Notes under the pieces: model-generated
Database searches by the model: none
The model's input: only the letters and a program-made list of their open reading frames with translations
Told to the model about the DNA's origin: nothing
Program-made: the position numbers and the translations under genes
Source of the DNA: Polynucleobacter sp. AP-Elch-400A-B2
GTDB taxonomy: Bacteria; Pseudomonadota; Gammaproteobacteria; Burkholderiales; Burkholderiaceae
Length of the DNA: 64,000 nucleotides
Assembly (NCBI RefSeq): GCF_018688355.1
Contig: NZ_CP061317.1
Location: forward strand, 1,062,091 to 1,126,090
Direction: 5' to 3'
Part shown: piece by piece, positions 42,188 to 50,223 of the stretch
Layout: each line of letters starts with the position of its first letter
Numbering within the stretch: the first letter of the stretch is position 1

Positions 42188-42496
42188 TTAAGAAGCAGTT
42201 GCTTCGTCAGTGCGTTTGTCGCCCTTATTATCATTCCAGGTCACAACAATTTTGTCGCCCTTAGCGCCCTTGTACTTAAAGTTCAAAAATGGATCCTTAG
42301 AAACCGCTGGACCAAATTGGCCATTAAATACATCCTTGCCATTTGCTTTTACATTAATTGTGCTGATAAACCATGCTGGAATAGTTTTACCGGCAGCGTC
42401 TTTACGCTGACCAGATTCCATATCGTGTTTCATCAAAATTTTTACGTCTACAGTGCCACCATTTTCAGCAGCTCTTACGCGCATTGGATCAGCCAT
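42188..42496 (-). CDS. soxZ: Sulfur carrier complex subunit SoxZ
   Basis: The 102-residue immunoglobulin-like protein has DPMRVRAAENGGTVDVKILMKHDMESG and NGQFGPAVSKDPFLNFKYKGAKGDKIVVTWNDNKG (split). It forms the SoxYZ heterodimer. There is no signal peptide, as usual; SoxZ is exported with SoxY. AAGGA precedes the ATG. It lies 57 bases after soxY. Confidence 0.96.
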   Translation of the reverse strand: MADPMRVRAAENGGTVDVKILMKHDMESGQRKDAAGKTIPAWFISTINVKANGKDVFNGQFGPAVSKDPFLNFKYKGAKGDKIVVTWNDNKGDKRTDEATAS

Positions 42497-42553
42497 TTTG
42501 GTTCCTTTTTTACTCTTTATATAAATGAATTGTTCTATTGGATTGCCGTGGAA

Positions 42554-43006
42554 TTAACCGCCGCAACCACCAAGCGTTACTTTGACCTCTTTAACAGTCA
42601 TTAGCCACTTACCATCAGCCTTGACTAAGCCATATACATTAGATGTTTGACCCATCTTGATACGGGTAGTGACAAAAGCGTCTGTACCAGCCGGGATGAA
42701 GAATTGAGCTGCAAGTGCACTTGGATTCTTTTCAACTAAGATTGCCATTTGATCTGCTTTGAGCGAAGTGATAATTCCGACAGGAACGACTGCACCGTTT
42801 TCAGCAATATCAGGGGCATTTAAAGTCACTGCGGATGATTTTTCTGGGCTACTAGCACCCATGATCTTAAATACATCATCGATACCCTTGCCTTCAAAAG
42901 CGGCTTTATTCCACTCTTGTGCCTGAGCAGTACTAATAAGGCCTGCAGAAGCCATCAAGCCAAATACTGCTGAGTACTTCAATACACTGCGACGCTGCTG
43001 ATTCAT
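42554..43006 (-). CDS. soxY: Sulfur carrier protein SoxY
   Basis: The protein has 150 residues from the ATG at 43006, which has AAAGGAG five bases upstream; the longer in-frame start at 43039 lacks this. A Tat-type leader QQRRSVLKYSAVFGL is present. The protein ends in LGGCGG, the swinging-arm cysteine that carries the sulfur intermediates in the Sox cycle. It forms a complex with SoxZ and lies downstream of soxD. Confidence 0.97.
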   Translation of the reverse strand: MNQQRRSVLKYSAVFGLMASAGLISTAQAQEWNKAAFEGKGIDDVFKIMGASSPEKSSAVTLNAPDIAENGAVVPVGIITSLKADQMAILVEKNPSALAAQFFIPAGTDAFVTTRIKMGQTSNVYGLVKADGKWLMTVKEVKVTLGGCGG

Positions 43007-43091
43007 AAAAACTCCTTTATTAATCTTTACTTCTCTCAATTTATTGCTTATTTTGCATTAAAACACTCTGCCAACTACCAAAAATAGCTTT

Positions 43092-44171
43092 TTATTTACC
43101 GCCGGTAAGCATCCAGACCACTAAAGCTTTGCGATCTTCGTCAGAAAGCTGAGCTTGAGCCGGCATCGGGATAGAGCCCCATACTCCTGCTCCCCCAACT
43201 TTTACCTTGGTCATTAACTTATCCACTGCACCACTCTGACCCTCATATTTTTTAGCAATATCTACTATTGAAGGCCCCACTAACTTTGCATTAGGCGCAT
43301 GGCAAGCGGAGCAGTTCTCATTTTTGAAGAGGGCTGAGGGACCTTTTGCTGCAGAAGAATGGGTATCCGCTGCGTGCGCTAAACCAAGACCTGAAGCTCC
43401 AGGTAATTGCTTAATCGGTGGCTTTGTAGTGTCTGCACCGCGATATGGGCCATACATACGATTTTGCTCTGCAATATTTTCATGCGCATTACGAGCAAAA
43501 TCCGGCAAGGTTGACCCAATTTGTACAAATGGCACGCAGTTATGCATGCATGCACTACCGTTGACGTCAGGCTTATCTTTGACATTCCAGAAGCCGTGTT
43601 TAGTCGTCATGCCATTACGATTTGGCATTTTAATTTCAGCGATATTCTTATCGCTGAGAACAAAATCATCTGGAACGATTTCACCGAGACTCAAAATAAA
43701 TGCAACTAATGCATAAGTGTCATCCGGGGTCAGTGATCTAGGAGCATTCCATGGCATAGCGCGATAAATGTAATCCCATAATGTAGATACTGTAGGTACT
43801 TTCATTAAGGTTGTTCTTTGTGGCTGCTTCATATCTTTTAATGAGGCAACTCGACCTGTCTTCAGATCTTCCTTGGAGGTACCACCAGCGATAGGCGTAA
43901 AGATTTCGTTAGACTCACCAAAGGTACCGTGACAACTGGCGCATTGAGCTTCCCAAATAATCTGGCCTTTTTCAACAGAACCAGATCCTTTTGGCAAGCC
44001 CTTAAAGTCTGGGCGCACATCGATATCCCAAGCTGTAACTTCAGCAGGAGTAGCTACCCTGCCAATACCAGGAAACTTAGCTGAACCTGATTGGGCAAAT
44101 GTGAATTGCGCAGTTACTGTGATGAGTGCCGCAACACCTAGGCGGATCTTCAATTTATCCAACTTGAACAT
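43092..44171 (-). CDS. soxD: Sulfane dehydrogenase cytochrome subunit SoxD
   Basis: The 359-residue periplasmic diheme cytochrome has a signal peptide (about 1-27). Heme sites are C77-A-S-C80-H81 and about C287-S-A-C290-H291, with the PDDTYALVAFILSLGEIVPDDFVL linker between. It accepts electrons from the molybdenum subunit SoxC during sulfane oxidation. Its start overlaps the end of soxC by 17 bases, and the ribosome site GAGGTGA lies inside soxC. Confidence 0.95.
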   Translation of the reverse strand: MFKLDKLKIRLGVAALITVTAQFTFAQSGSAKFPGIGRVATPAEVTAWDIDVRPDFKGLPKGSGSVEKGQIIWEAQCASCHGTFGESNEIFTPIAGGTSKEDLKTGRVASLKDMKQPQRTTLMKVPTVSTLWDYIYRAMPWNAPRSLTPDDTYALVAFILSLGEIVPDDFVLSDKNIAEIKMPNRNGMTTKHGFWNVKDKPDVNGSACMHNCVPFVQIGSTLPDFARNAHENIAEQNRMYGPYRGADTTKPPIKQLPGASGLGLAHAADTHSSAAKGPSALFKNENCSACHAPNAKLVGPSIVDIAKKYEGQSGAVDKLMTKVKVGGAGVWGSIPMPAQAQLSDEDRKALVVWMLTGGK

Positions 44172-45555
44172 TGCTCACCTCGCCGTTTGAATCCAATTTC
44201 CATGATTGGATTGCATTGTTGTGATAGATAGAGCGTGTACCGCGTACATTACGTAACGTTTTAATCGACGGTTGAATATAGCCAGTGTCATCCACGGCTC
44301 TTGATTGCATGATTGCTGGGGAGCCATCCCATACCCAATCGATATTGAAACGCGTAATAGATTTAGTGAGTACAGGCGTTTCAAGGCGGGCTGTTCGCCA
44401 ATTATTACCACCATCAAAAGAAACATCCACTCGAGTAATTTTTCCGCGACCAGACCAAGCCATACCACTCACGTTATAAAAACCCTTATCCAATAGCTGT
44501 TGGCCACCCGATGGCGTGGTGATAACAGATTTGCATTCCTGAATTGAGGCATATTGACGGTGATCACCACTCGGCATTAACTCAATATAGTGAACCGCTT
44601 CGTCTTTGGTATTCCAAGGCATATCCCCAACTTCTAAACGACGTAACCACTTCACCCAGCTAACACCTTGTACCCCAGGAACTACCAAGCGCAAGGGGAA
44701 GCCATTTTCTGGGCGCAACATCTCACCGTTCATAGCCCAAGCAACTATGGTGTCGTTAAGGCAGCTCTCTAGATTGATGGTACGCGTCATTCCTGAGCCA
44801 TCACCACCCTCGGCCAGCATGAACTTGCCATTTTTGAAGTCAGCGCCACACTCTTCTAATAATACTTTTAAAGGAACTCCTGTGAATTCACAGCAAGAGA
44901 GCATACCGTGCGTGTATTGGACGGTTGGAACAGCTACATTACCCCATTCCAATCCAGTATTTGCACCGCATTCAATGAAGTGAGTACGTGAAACTGATGG
45001 CAAGCGCATTAAGTCGTTCATCGTGAAAACGCGTGGGTTTTTCACTATGCCATTCACCATCAAACGATGTTTATCTGGATCGACGTTGTACCAGCCTTGG
45101 TGGTGTCGTTCAAAATGTAAACCGTTTGGAGTGATAGTTCCAAATAGACCTTGAAGAGGTGTAAAGGCTACAGATGCAGCAGAGACACGGGTAAGCCCAG
45201 GCGACTCACGGCGAATTAAATTGGATTCATAAATAGATGGCACACCATATGGCATGGTTGCCACATTCTTGCCAAGTGTTGTTTGCCATTCTTGTTTTTC
45301 CAGAATAGCTGGATCACCCTCACCTGCTGCCATCGCTATTGGGGATACTAGTCCAGCGCTTACGCCACCCAGAGCAGACATAAAACCTTTTTGCAAGAAG
45401 TTGCGACGCTTTTCATCTAAACCATTTGTATTGATATCGGCGATCAGCTCCTGAGAAATGAAATGTTCAGGTGCCTTTACAAGACGAGCCTGATTGGCTG
45501 GCTTTTCGATTGCGCTGATGTCCTTAGCACTGATCTCAATTTGTTTTTTGGTCAT
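44155..45555 (-). CDS. soxC: Sulfane dehydrogenase molybdenum subunit SoxC
   Basis: The protein has 466 residues from the ATG at 45555; the frame is open to 45609 but only with a TTG start. A Tat-type leader KRRNFLQKGFMSALGG follows an N-terminal extension. The sulfite-oxidase fold is clear: THFIECGANTGLEWG with the molybdenum-binding cysteine, NGEMLRPENGFPLRLVVPG, VKWLRRLEVGD, and a dimerisation domain ending near RNVRGTRSIYHNNAIQSW. It oxidises the SoxY-bound sulfane in six electrons. It lies 34 bases after arsR. Confidence 0.96.
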   Translation of the reverse strand: MTKKQIEISAKDISAIEKPANQARLVKAPEHFISQELIADINTNGLDEKRRNFLQKGFMSALGGVSAGLVSPIAMAAGEGDPAILEKQEWQTTLGKNVATMPYGVPSIYESNLIRRESPGLTRVSAASVAFTPLQGLFGTITPNGLHFERHHQGWYNVDPDKHRLMVNGIVKNPRVFTMNDLMRLPSVSRTHFIECGANTGLEWGNVAVPTVQYTHGMLSCCEFTGVPLKVLLEECGADFKNGKFMLAEGGDGSGMTRTINLESCLNDTIVAWAMNGEMLRPENGFPLRLVVPGVQGVSWVKWLRRLEVGDMPWNTKDEAVHYIELMPSGDHRQYASIQECKSVITTPSGGQQLLDKGFYNVSGMAWSGRGKITRVDVSFDGGNNWRTARLETPVLTKSITRFNIDWVWDGSPAIMQSRAVDDTGYIQPSIKTLRNVRGTRSIYHNNAIQSWKLDSNGEVSNVQVG

Positions 45556-45589
45556 TTGATATTTGCTTTGGTCAATAGATTCTTCAAAA

Positions 45590-45931
45590 TTAATGCAAAC
45601 TCTCAGCAATTTTTGCGCACACGGTTTGGCACATTTCTACCGTTGCGTTATCAGCAATTGAGTAAAAGACAGTGATGCCTTCTTTGCGTCTAAGCAAAAT
45701 TCCTGCTTTATGGAGAGCAGAAAGGTGTCGTGAAACATTGGCCTGGCTCGAGCCACATAACTCAACAACCTCGGATACAGACTTTTCACCGCTACACACT
45801 GCGTACATGATGCGTAGGCGTGACGGCTCCGAAAGAACATTGAAGTATTCCGCAACACGAGAAAAAACTTCTTCCATCGCTTGTGGTGAGAGATCTTTGG
45901 TGGCTTTTTTTGCTTTAGCTTTTATATTCAT
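45590..45931 (-). CDS. ArsR-family repressor of the sox cluster (BigR/SqrR-like, inferred)
   Basis: The 113-residue winged-helix protein has LSEPSRLRIMYAVCSGEKSVSEVV, a recognition helix SSQANVSRHLSALHKAG, and a beta-wing GITVFYSIA. Cysteines are at 46, 59, 101 and 105. Persulfide-sensing BigR/SqrR proteins use two cysteines in comparable helices, so a sulfur switch is plausible. It is the first gene of the minus-strand sox run and has a near-perfect palindrome 11 bases before its start. Metal sensing is the alternative. Confidence 0.9.
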   Translation of the reverse strand: MNIKAKAKKATKDLSPQAMEEVFSRVAEYFNVLSEPSRLRIMYAVCSGEKSVSEVVELCGSSQANVSRHLSALHKAGILLRRKEGITVFYSIADNATVEMCQTVCAKIAESLH

Positions 45932-45941
45932 TATTAATAAT

Positions 45942-45959
45942 CATATATGCGTATATATG
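45942..45959. promoter_or_regulatory. Likely ArsR-family operator upstream of arsR and modB
   Basis: This 18-bp inverted repeat, CATATAT-GCGT-ATATATG, has one mismatched pair (49/52) near the centre. It lies 11 bases upstream of arsR and 76 before modB. AT-rich dyads of this length are the usual targets of BigR-type ArsR repressors. Confidence 0.65.
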
Positions 45960-46034
45960 TATTTATTAAATACCTAAGAGTCATGTATTCATATAGAGAA
46001 ATACCCTAGCCTGTGAAGGCAATACAATGCGAGT

Positions 46035-46691
46035 ATGGATATTGACGCAATTCTGCTGTCCTTAAAGCTTGCTTTTTGGACCACGGCTCTGATGTTGCCA
46101 TTTGGGATATGGGCTGCCCATAAGCTAATGAATCTCAATCAAAGCCGGCCATGGGTTGAGGCTGCCCTGGCACTTCCCTTGGTTCTACCGCCCACAGTTT
46201 TGGGCTACTATTTTCTTGTTTCATTTGCTAACACCAGTATTTTTGGTGCTCCCCTCGTATTTTCATTTACAGGGATCCTCCTCGCATCTCTAATTGCCAA
46301 TATCCCATTTGCCATTCAACCTATACAGCGCGCCTTTGAGGCCATTAATCCTGAAATCCGAGAGGCTGCCCAAGTCAGCGGTCTCAGTAATTGGCAAATC
46401 TTTCGTTTAATTGAACTGCCACTTTCTTGGCGCGGCATTACTGGCGCTGCTGCCCTCACCTTCGCCCATACCCTTGGGGAATTCGGCGTCGTTCTGATGG
46501 TTGGTGGCGCAATACCAGGCGAGACAAAAACAGCCTCTATTGCAATTTATGACAAAGTGCAGAGCTTTGACACTACTGGTGCTGGAGCCATCGCTCTTGT
46601 GCTCTTGGGTATATCTCTCATATGCATTGCTCTCTCCTATGGATTGTTAGGGCGTAAGCCAAATCTGCGCAAAGGTTTCAACCAATGCTAA
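46035..46691 (+). CDS. modB: Molybdate ABC transporter permease ModB
   Basis: The 218-residue inner-membrane permease has five or six helices, LPPTVLGYYFLVSFA and the EAA loop EAAQVSGLSNWQIFRLIELPLSWRGI, and HTLGEFGVVLMVGGAIPGET, all typical of ModB. It is divergent from arsR across 103 bases. No modA (periplasmic binding protein) is present on either side, so the cognate binding protein would have to be elsewhere. It overlaps modC by seven bases. Confidence 0.93.
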   Translation: MDIDAILLSLKLAFWTTALMLPFGIWAAHKLMNLNQSRPWVEAALALPLVLPPTVLGYYFLVSFANTSIFGAPLVFSFTGILLASLIANIPFAIQPIQRAFEAINPEIREAAQVSGLSNWQIFRLIELPLSWRGITGAAALTFAHTLGEFGVVLMVGGAIPGETKTASIAIYDKVQSFDTTGAGAIALVLLGISLICIALSYGLLGRKPNLRKGFNQC

Positions 46692-47794
46692 AGGTCAAGA
46701 TTGCGCAGATCATCCCAAGTCCATTGCAAATCAGCTTGGAATGCGAACTAGGTGAGCTGCATGCATTAGTTGGACCTTCTGGTAGCGGCAAAACTACTGC
46801 GCTCAGAACCATTGCAGGCCTGAATAAACCAGCCAGTGGAAAAATTGAGTGCAATGATGAGGTCTGGTTTGAATCTGATGGTCTGGGCAGTAAAGTCCAA
46901 CAACTCTCACCCGCAGAACGGTCTTGCGGTTTCTTATTTCAGCAATATGCCCTTTTTCCTCATCTTAGCGCCTTAGGTAATGTAACAATTCCATTGCAAA
47001 ACTCTGAACTCAGCACCTTTGAGCGCAAGGCGATTAGCCTAGATCTACTGGACCGCATGGGGATTGCTAATCTCGCAGAGCGCATGCCAAATCAATTATC
47101 TGGGGGACAACAGCAACGCGTTGCTCTCGCAAGAGCTCTAGCTAGACAGCCTAAAGTTCTGCTGCTGGATGAACCATTTTCGGCGATCGATACACCAACA
47201 CGCCAAGGTCTTTATAAAACATTGGCAGACTTACGTACAGATTTACATATCCCCATCTTATTAGTCACACATGATCTACGAGAGGCTGATTTATTGGCTG
47301 ATCGAATTACTGTTATTGACCAAGGCATCAGCCTGCAAACTGCAGCGCCGCAGGTACTGTTTGAGAAACCTCGAAATTCAAGGGTTGCAGAATTAGTTGG
47401 TATTAGCAATATGTTTAATGGCGTATTCGATACCGGCAGCTTGAGTTGGGATGGCTGCACAAAGGTCTTTACAGTCGCCGACAAAGGAAAGATTCCACCG
47501 AAAGCACGGGTTGCCTGGGTTATTCCCCAAAGTGGCTTAAGCGTTCATAACAAAGCAACGCAAACCAGCATACCCGCCTTAGTTGAAAAGATGAGCAGTC
47601 TTGGCCAAATAGCCGTTATTCAATTGCGAATTCAGAATAGTCAAAATACGATTGAATGGGAAGCCTCCTCTGCTGAAGTAAAGAGGCTGGAGATGGAAGT
47701 TGGTAAGCAAATGCATATCGAGCTCGATGGCAATCAAATTCACATCATGCCCTTACGCCTCATTAATGATCCTAGGCGCTTTATAGGGCATTAA
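46685..47794 (+). CDS. modC: Molybdate ABC transporter ATP-binding protein ModC
   Basis: The 369-residue protein has Walker A GPSGSGKT at 30-37, the signature LSGGQQQRVALARAL near 139, Walker B VLLLDEPFSAID, and a C-terminal TOBE-like molybdate-binding segment (about 300-365). It energises ModB. Its start overlaps modB, so the two are one translational unit. The molybdenum would supply the SoxC cofactor, which fits the divergent placement. Confidence 0.93.
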   Translation: MLKVKIAQIIPSPLQISLECELGELHALVGPSGSGKTTALRTIAGLNKPASGKIECNDEVWFESDGLGSKVQQLSPAERSCGFLFQQYALFPHLSALGNVTIPLQNSELSTFERKAISLDLLDRMGIANLAERMPNQLSGGQQQRVALARALARQPKVLLLDEPFSAIDTPTRQGLYKTLADLRTDLHIPILLVTHDLREADLLADRITVIDQGISLQTAAPQVLFEKPRNSRVAELVGISNMFNGVFDTGSLSWDGCTKVFTVADKGKIPPKARVAWVIPQSGLSVHNKATQTSIPALVEKMSSLGQIAVIQLRIQNSQNTIEWEASSAEVKRLEMEVGKQMHIELDGNQIHIMPLRLINDPRRFIGH

Positions 47795-47963
47795 AAAGGG
47801 GGTTTGATCTGAGATATTAGTCAGCTCTCGAGCTGGCACTGTTCATTAATGTCCCACTAAAACGCTAATGTTTATTACCCTATGCATAGAAGTGGTATTT
47901 TGATTATTATGTTAGCTTGAAGTTGATAACTTTAATAACCCCTTTGGAAATATGGAGCTTTAA
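47795..47963. other. Intergenic region between modC and the HiPIP gene
   Basis: The longest gene-free stretch in the window (169 bases). It holds a small perfect hairpin CAGCT-CTCG-AGCTG at 47822-47835, not followed by a T-run, and AT-rich DNA at 47880-47940 that may contain the HiPIP promoter, although I see no clear -35/-10 pair. A GGAG ribosome site is at its right end. Confidence 0.5.
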
Positions 47964-48278
47964 ATGCAAAATAGTCGTCGCCAATTTATGATTTTGTCTG
48001 CCGCTGGTGCTTGCACCTTGGCTTTGAATGGTAAAGCTCAAGCTCAAGCCATGGTTGCTGAAACCGATCCGCAGGCTACTGCTTTAGGTTACAAAGCAAA
48101 CGCTACTACTGTTGATAAGGCAAAGTACCCTAAATATGCTGCTGGTCAGGCATGCACTAATTGTGCTTTGTTCCAAGGTAAAGCTGATGCAGCTGCTGGT
48201 GGTTGCGCATTATTTGCTGGCAAGCAAGTTGCTGGTAAAGGCTGGTGCTCTGCTTATGCTAAGAAGGCTGGCGCTTAA
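47964..48278 (+). CDS. High-potential iron-sulfur protein (HiPIP)
   Basis: The 104-residue protein has a Tat leader NSRRQFMILSAAGA and the HiPIP cluster cysteines C64, C67, C81 and C95 in the spacing typical of the family (CTNCALFQGK, GGCALFAGK, GWCSAY). It carries one [4Fe-4S] cluster and shuttles single electrons in the periplasm. A TATGGAGC site precedes the ATG. It stands alone after modBC and could accept electrons from the Sox cytochromes, but that is only inference. Confidence 0.96.
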   Translation: MQNSRRQFMILSAAGACTLALNGKAQAQAMVAETDPQATALGYKANATTVDKAKYPKYAAGQACTNCALFQGKADAAAGGCALFAGKQVAGKGWCSAYAKKAGA

Positions 48279-48293
48279 GCTACAACGCCTAAT

Positions 48294-48320
48294 AAAAAAG
48301 CTGCTTCGGCAGCTTTTTTT
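48294..48320. terminator. Strong intrinsic terminator after the HiPIP gene
   Basis: AAAAAAGCTGC-TTCG-GCAGCTTTTTTT: a GC stem with a stable TTCG tetraloop and T/A-runs on both sides. It ends the HiPIP transcript and can also end the convergent methyltransferase transcript, whose stop codon overlaps its edge. Confidence 0.9.
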
Positions 48321-48942
48321 ATGCCTTCTTTTTAGCTACCATTCCCAGTAATGCCGACATACCAGCATGCCTTGCACCCTCTGATAATTCTTTTTCGTAA
48401 CATTGCAGATCGAGTATTTCAAAATCTTTGCTTAGTTCACGAATCATTTCTTCTGTATAGAGATGCTCTATCAGTGATGGGCCACCTGTTTTGTACTCCA
48501 ACTGCTTTGGGGTATATCCCTGCAGAATAAATAGGCCACCTTGTTTCAGAGTCTGATGTGCTTGTTTGAAAATTCTGGTGCGCATTTCGGGGTCGGCAAA
48601 CTGGATGAAGATCCCCATTACCGCATCATAAGAATTAGCCTGCCAGTCGAAACCATCGGTGTCACAGAGACTGTACTGAATGTTGACTTGGTTTTCTTTT
48701 GCGAACTGATTGGCTTTAGCTAGTGCGATATCAGAAACATCAAAGCCCGTAACGCGCATTCCTTGCTTGGCGAGCCAAACGCCATTGCGCCCTTCTCCAT
48801 CAGCAATGCAGAGGACAGAGAAATTAGGCTTTAGATAACGTAAGGCTTGCTCAACCAGATATTCATTCGGCTCTTTACCAAAGATGAACTCTTTTTTATC
48901 AAAGCGTTCATTCCAGAACTGGGTAGCGTCGGCAAAGCCCAT
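48319..48942 (-). CDS. Class I SAM-dependent methyltransferase
   Basis: The 207-residue methyltransferase has motif I LCIADGEGRNGVWLA, VTGFDVSDIALAKANQFA and a post-motif GIFIQFADPEMRTRIF, and the LEYKTGGPS stretch of the TehB-like/UbiE-like small-molecule group. Its substrate is not evident. It begins three bases after the metZ stop and so is probably co-transcribed with it. Confidence 0.88.
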   Translation of the reverse strand: MGFADATQFWNERFDKKEFIFGKEPNEYLVEQALRYLKPNFSVLCIADGEGRNGVWLAKQGMRVTGFDVSDIALAKANQFAKENQVNIQYSLCDTDGFDWQANSYDAVMGIFIQFADPEMRTRIFKQAHQTLKQGGLFILQGYTPKQLEYKTGGPSLIEHLYTEEMIRELSKDFEILDLQCYEKELSEGARHAGMSALLGMVAKKKA

Positions 48943-48945
48943 GAA

Positions 48946-50154
48946 TTACTTCTTCAAACCACCAATGAGATCACTCTTTAAATCTACTACGCTCTCAAGT
49001 CCAACCGCGATACGGACCAAGCCATCAGTAATACCTGCAGCTTTACGAGCCTCTGGGCTTACTCGGCAGTGTGTCGTTGTAGCAGGATGCGTAATCGTGG
49101 TGCGGGTATCGCCAAGGTTTGCTGTAATGGAGCAAAGCTTGGTTTGATTTATCAAATTGAAGGCCGCTTTTTTTCCACCCTTAAGCGTGAAAGACAAAAT
49201 AGCGCCACCTGTTTTTTGCTGGCGCTTAGCCAAGGCATGTTGGGGATGAGATTTCAGGCCAGGATGATAAACGCGCTCTACTCCCGGCTGCTTCTCAAGC
49301 CATTGAGCAATCTCTAGCGCATTTTGACTCTGCTGCTTCATACGCAACTCTAGAGTCTCTAAGCCTTTTAAGAACACCCAGGCGTTGAATGCTGAAAGTG
49401 TTGGGCCGGCAGTTCGTACATAGGGAAATACTTTGCCCATGATGAAATCCTTGCTACCCACAATCGCGCCACCCACTACGCGACCCTGGCCATCCAAGTA
49501 TTTGGTTGCCGAATGAATCACTATGTCAGCACCTAATGCAAGTGGCTTTTGTAACGCTGGTGTACAAAAGCAGTTATCAACAGCAAATAGCACCTTGGCT
49601 TTCTTTGCTATCTTGGAGATAGCTTTGATATCAGCAATCTCAGTTAAGGGATTGGACGGCGTTTCCAAGTAAAACATTTTGGTGTTTGCTTGGACAGCAC
49701 TCTGCCAAGCCTTGGTATCCGACAAATCTACATAGGTCGTTGTAATACCAAAGCGCCCCAGAATATTACTAAATAATTGGATGGTGGCACCAAATACTGA
49801 GCGAGAACAAACAACGTGATCTCCCGTCTTGAGATGTGACATTGCCATTGTCAAAATAGCAGCCATACCAGAAGAAGTTGCAATGCAAGCTTCGCCACCC
49901 TCTAGCGCAGCCAATCGATCTTGGAACATGCTAACAGTGGGATTAGTAAAGCGAGAATAAATAAAGCCTTGATCTGCATGTGCAAAGCCATCAGCTGCAA
50001 GTTCAGCACTATCAAAGCAAAAGCTAGAAGTGAGGAACATAGCCTCGGAGTGCTCTTGATATTCAGCGGTACGGCGTGTACCTGCACGAACCGCTAAGGT
50101 TTCAAGCGCAAGCTTGGAGAAATCAGGTTTTTTACGGATAGTTTTACTCTTCAT
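48946..50154 (-). CDS. metZ: O-succinylhomoserine sulfhydrylase
   Basis: The 402-residue PLP enzyme of the Cys/Met metabolism family makes homocysteine from O-succinylhomoserine and sulfide. Family blocks are AVRAGTRRTAEYQEHSEAMFLTSSF, YSRFTNPTVSMFQDRLAALEG, SHLKTGDHVVCSRSVFG, and the PLP lysine in VIHSATKYLDGQG, followed by ANLGDTRTTITHPATTTH. The metZ assignment follows the purF-metZ order in Burkholderiales; metB/metC relatives are the alternative. Confidence 0.93.
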   Translation of the reverse strand: MKSKTIRKKPDFSKLALETLAVRAGTRRTAEYQEHSEAMFLTSSFCFDSAELAADGFAHADQGFIYSRFTNPTVSMFQDRLAALEGGEACIATSSGMAAILTMAMSHLKTGDHVVCSRSVFGATIQLFSNILGRFGITTTYVDLSDTKAWQSAVQANTKMFYLETPSNPLTEIADIKAISKIAKKAKVLFAVDNCFCTPALQKPLALGADIVIHSATKYLDGQGRVVGGAIVGSKDFIMGKVFPYVRTAGPTLSAFNAWVFLKGLETLELRMKQQSQNALEIAQWLEKQPGVERVYHPGLKSHPQHALAKRQQKTGGAILSFTLKGGKKAAFNLINQTKLCSITANLGDTRTTITHPATTTHCRVSPEARKAAGITDGLVRIAVGLESVVDLKSDLIGGLKK

Positions 50155-50184
50155 ACCGCTATTTTGACACCGAATTACAGAATT

Positions 50185-50207
50185 GCCTCAGACACGCATG
50201 CCTGAGG
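50185..50207. other. Hairpin in the purF-metZ gap
   Basis: CCTCAG (50186-50191) and CTGAGG (50202-50207) form a short perfect stem in the 69-base gap between purF and metZ. There is no T-run, so it is not a typical terminator. Significance unknown. Confidence 0.35.
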
Positions 50208-50223
50208 AACTCGATCGTTGTTT

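Noticed and set aside
45556..45609. Longer N-terminus for soxC
   Set aside because: It needs a TTG start and reaches into the arsR end; the ATG at 45555 is better.
47822..47835. Terminator after modC
   Set aside because: The small CTCG-loop hairpin has a 5-bp stem and no following T-run, so it was only noted in the intergenic entry.
50155..50223. SAM riboswitch in front of metZ
   Set aside because: The 69-base gap is too short and shows no recognised SAM-aptamer pattern; only a simple hairpin is present.
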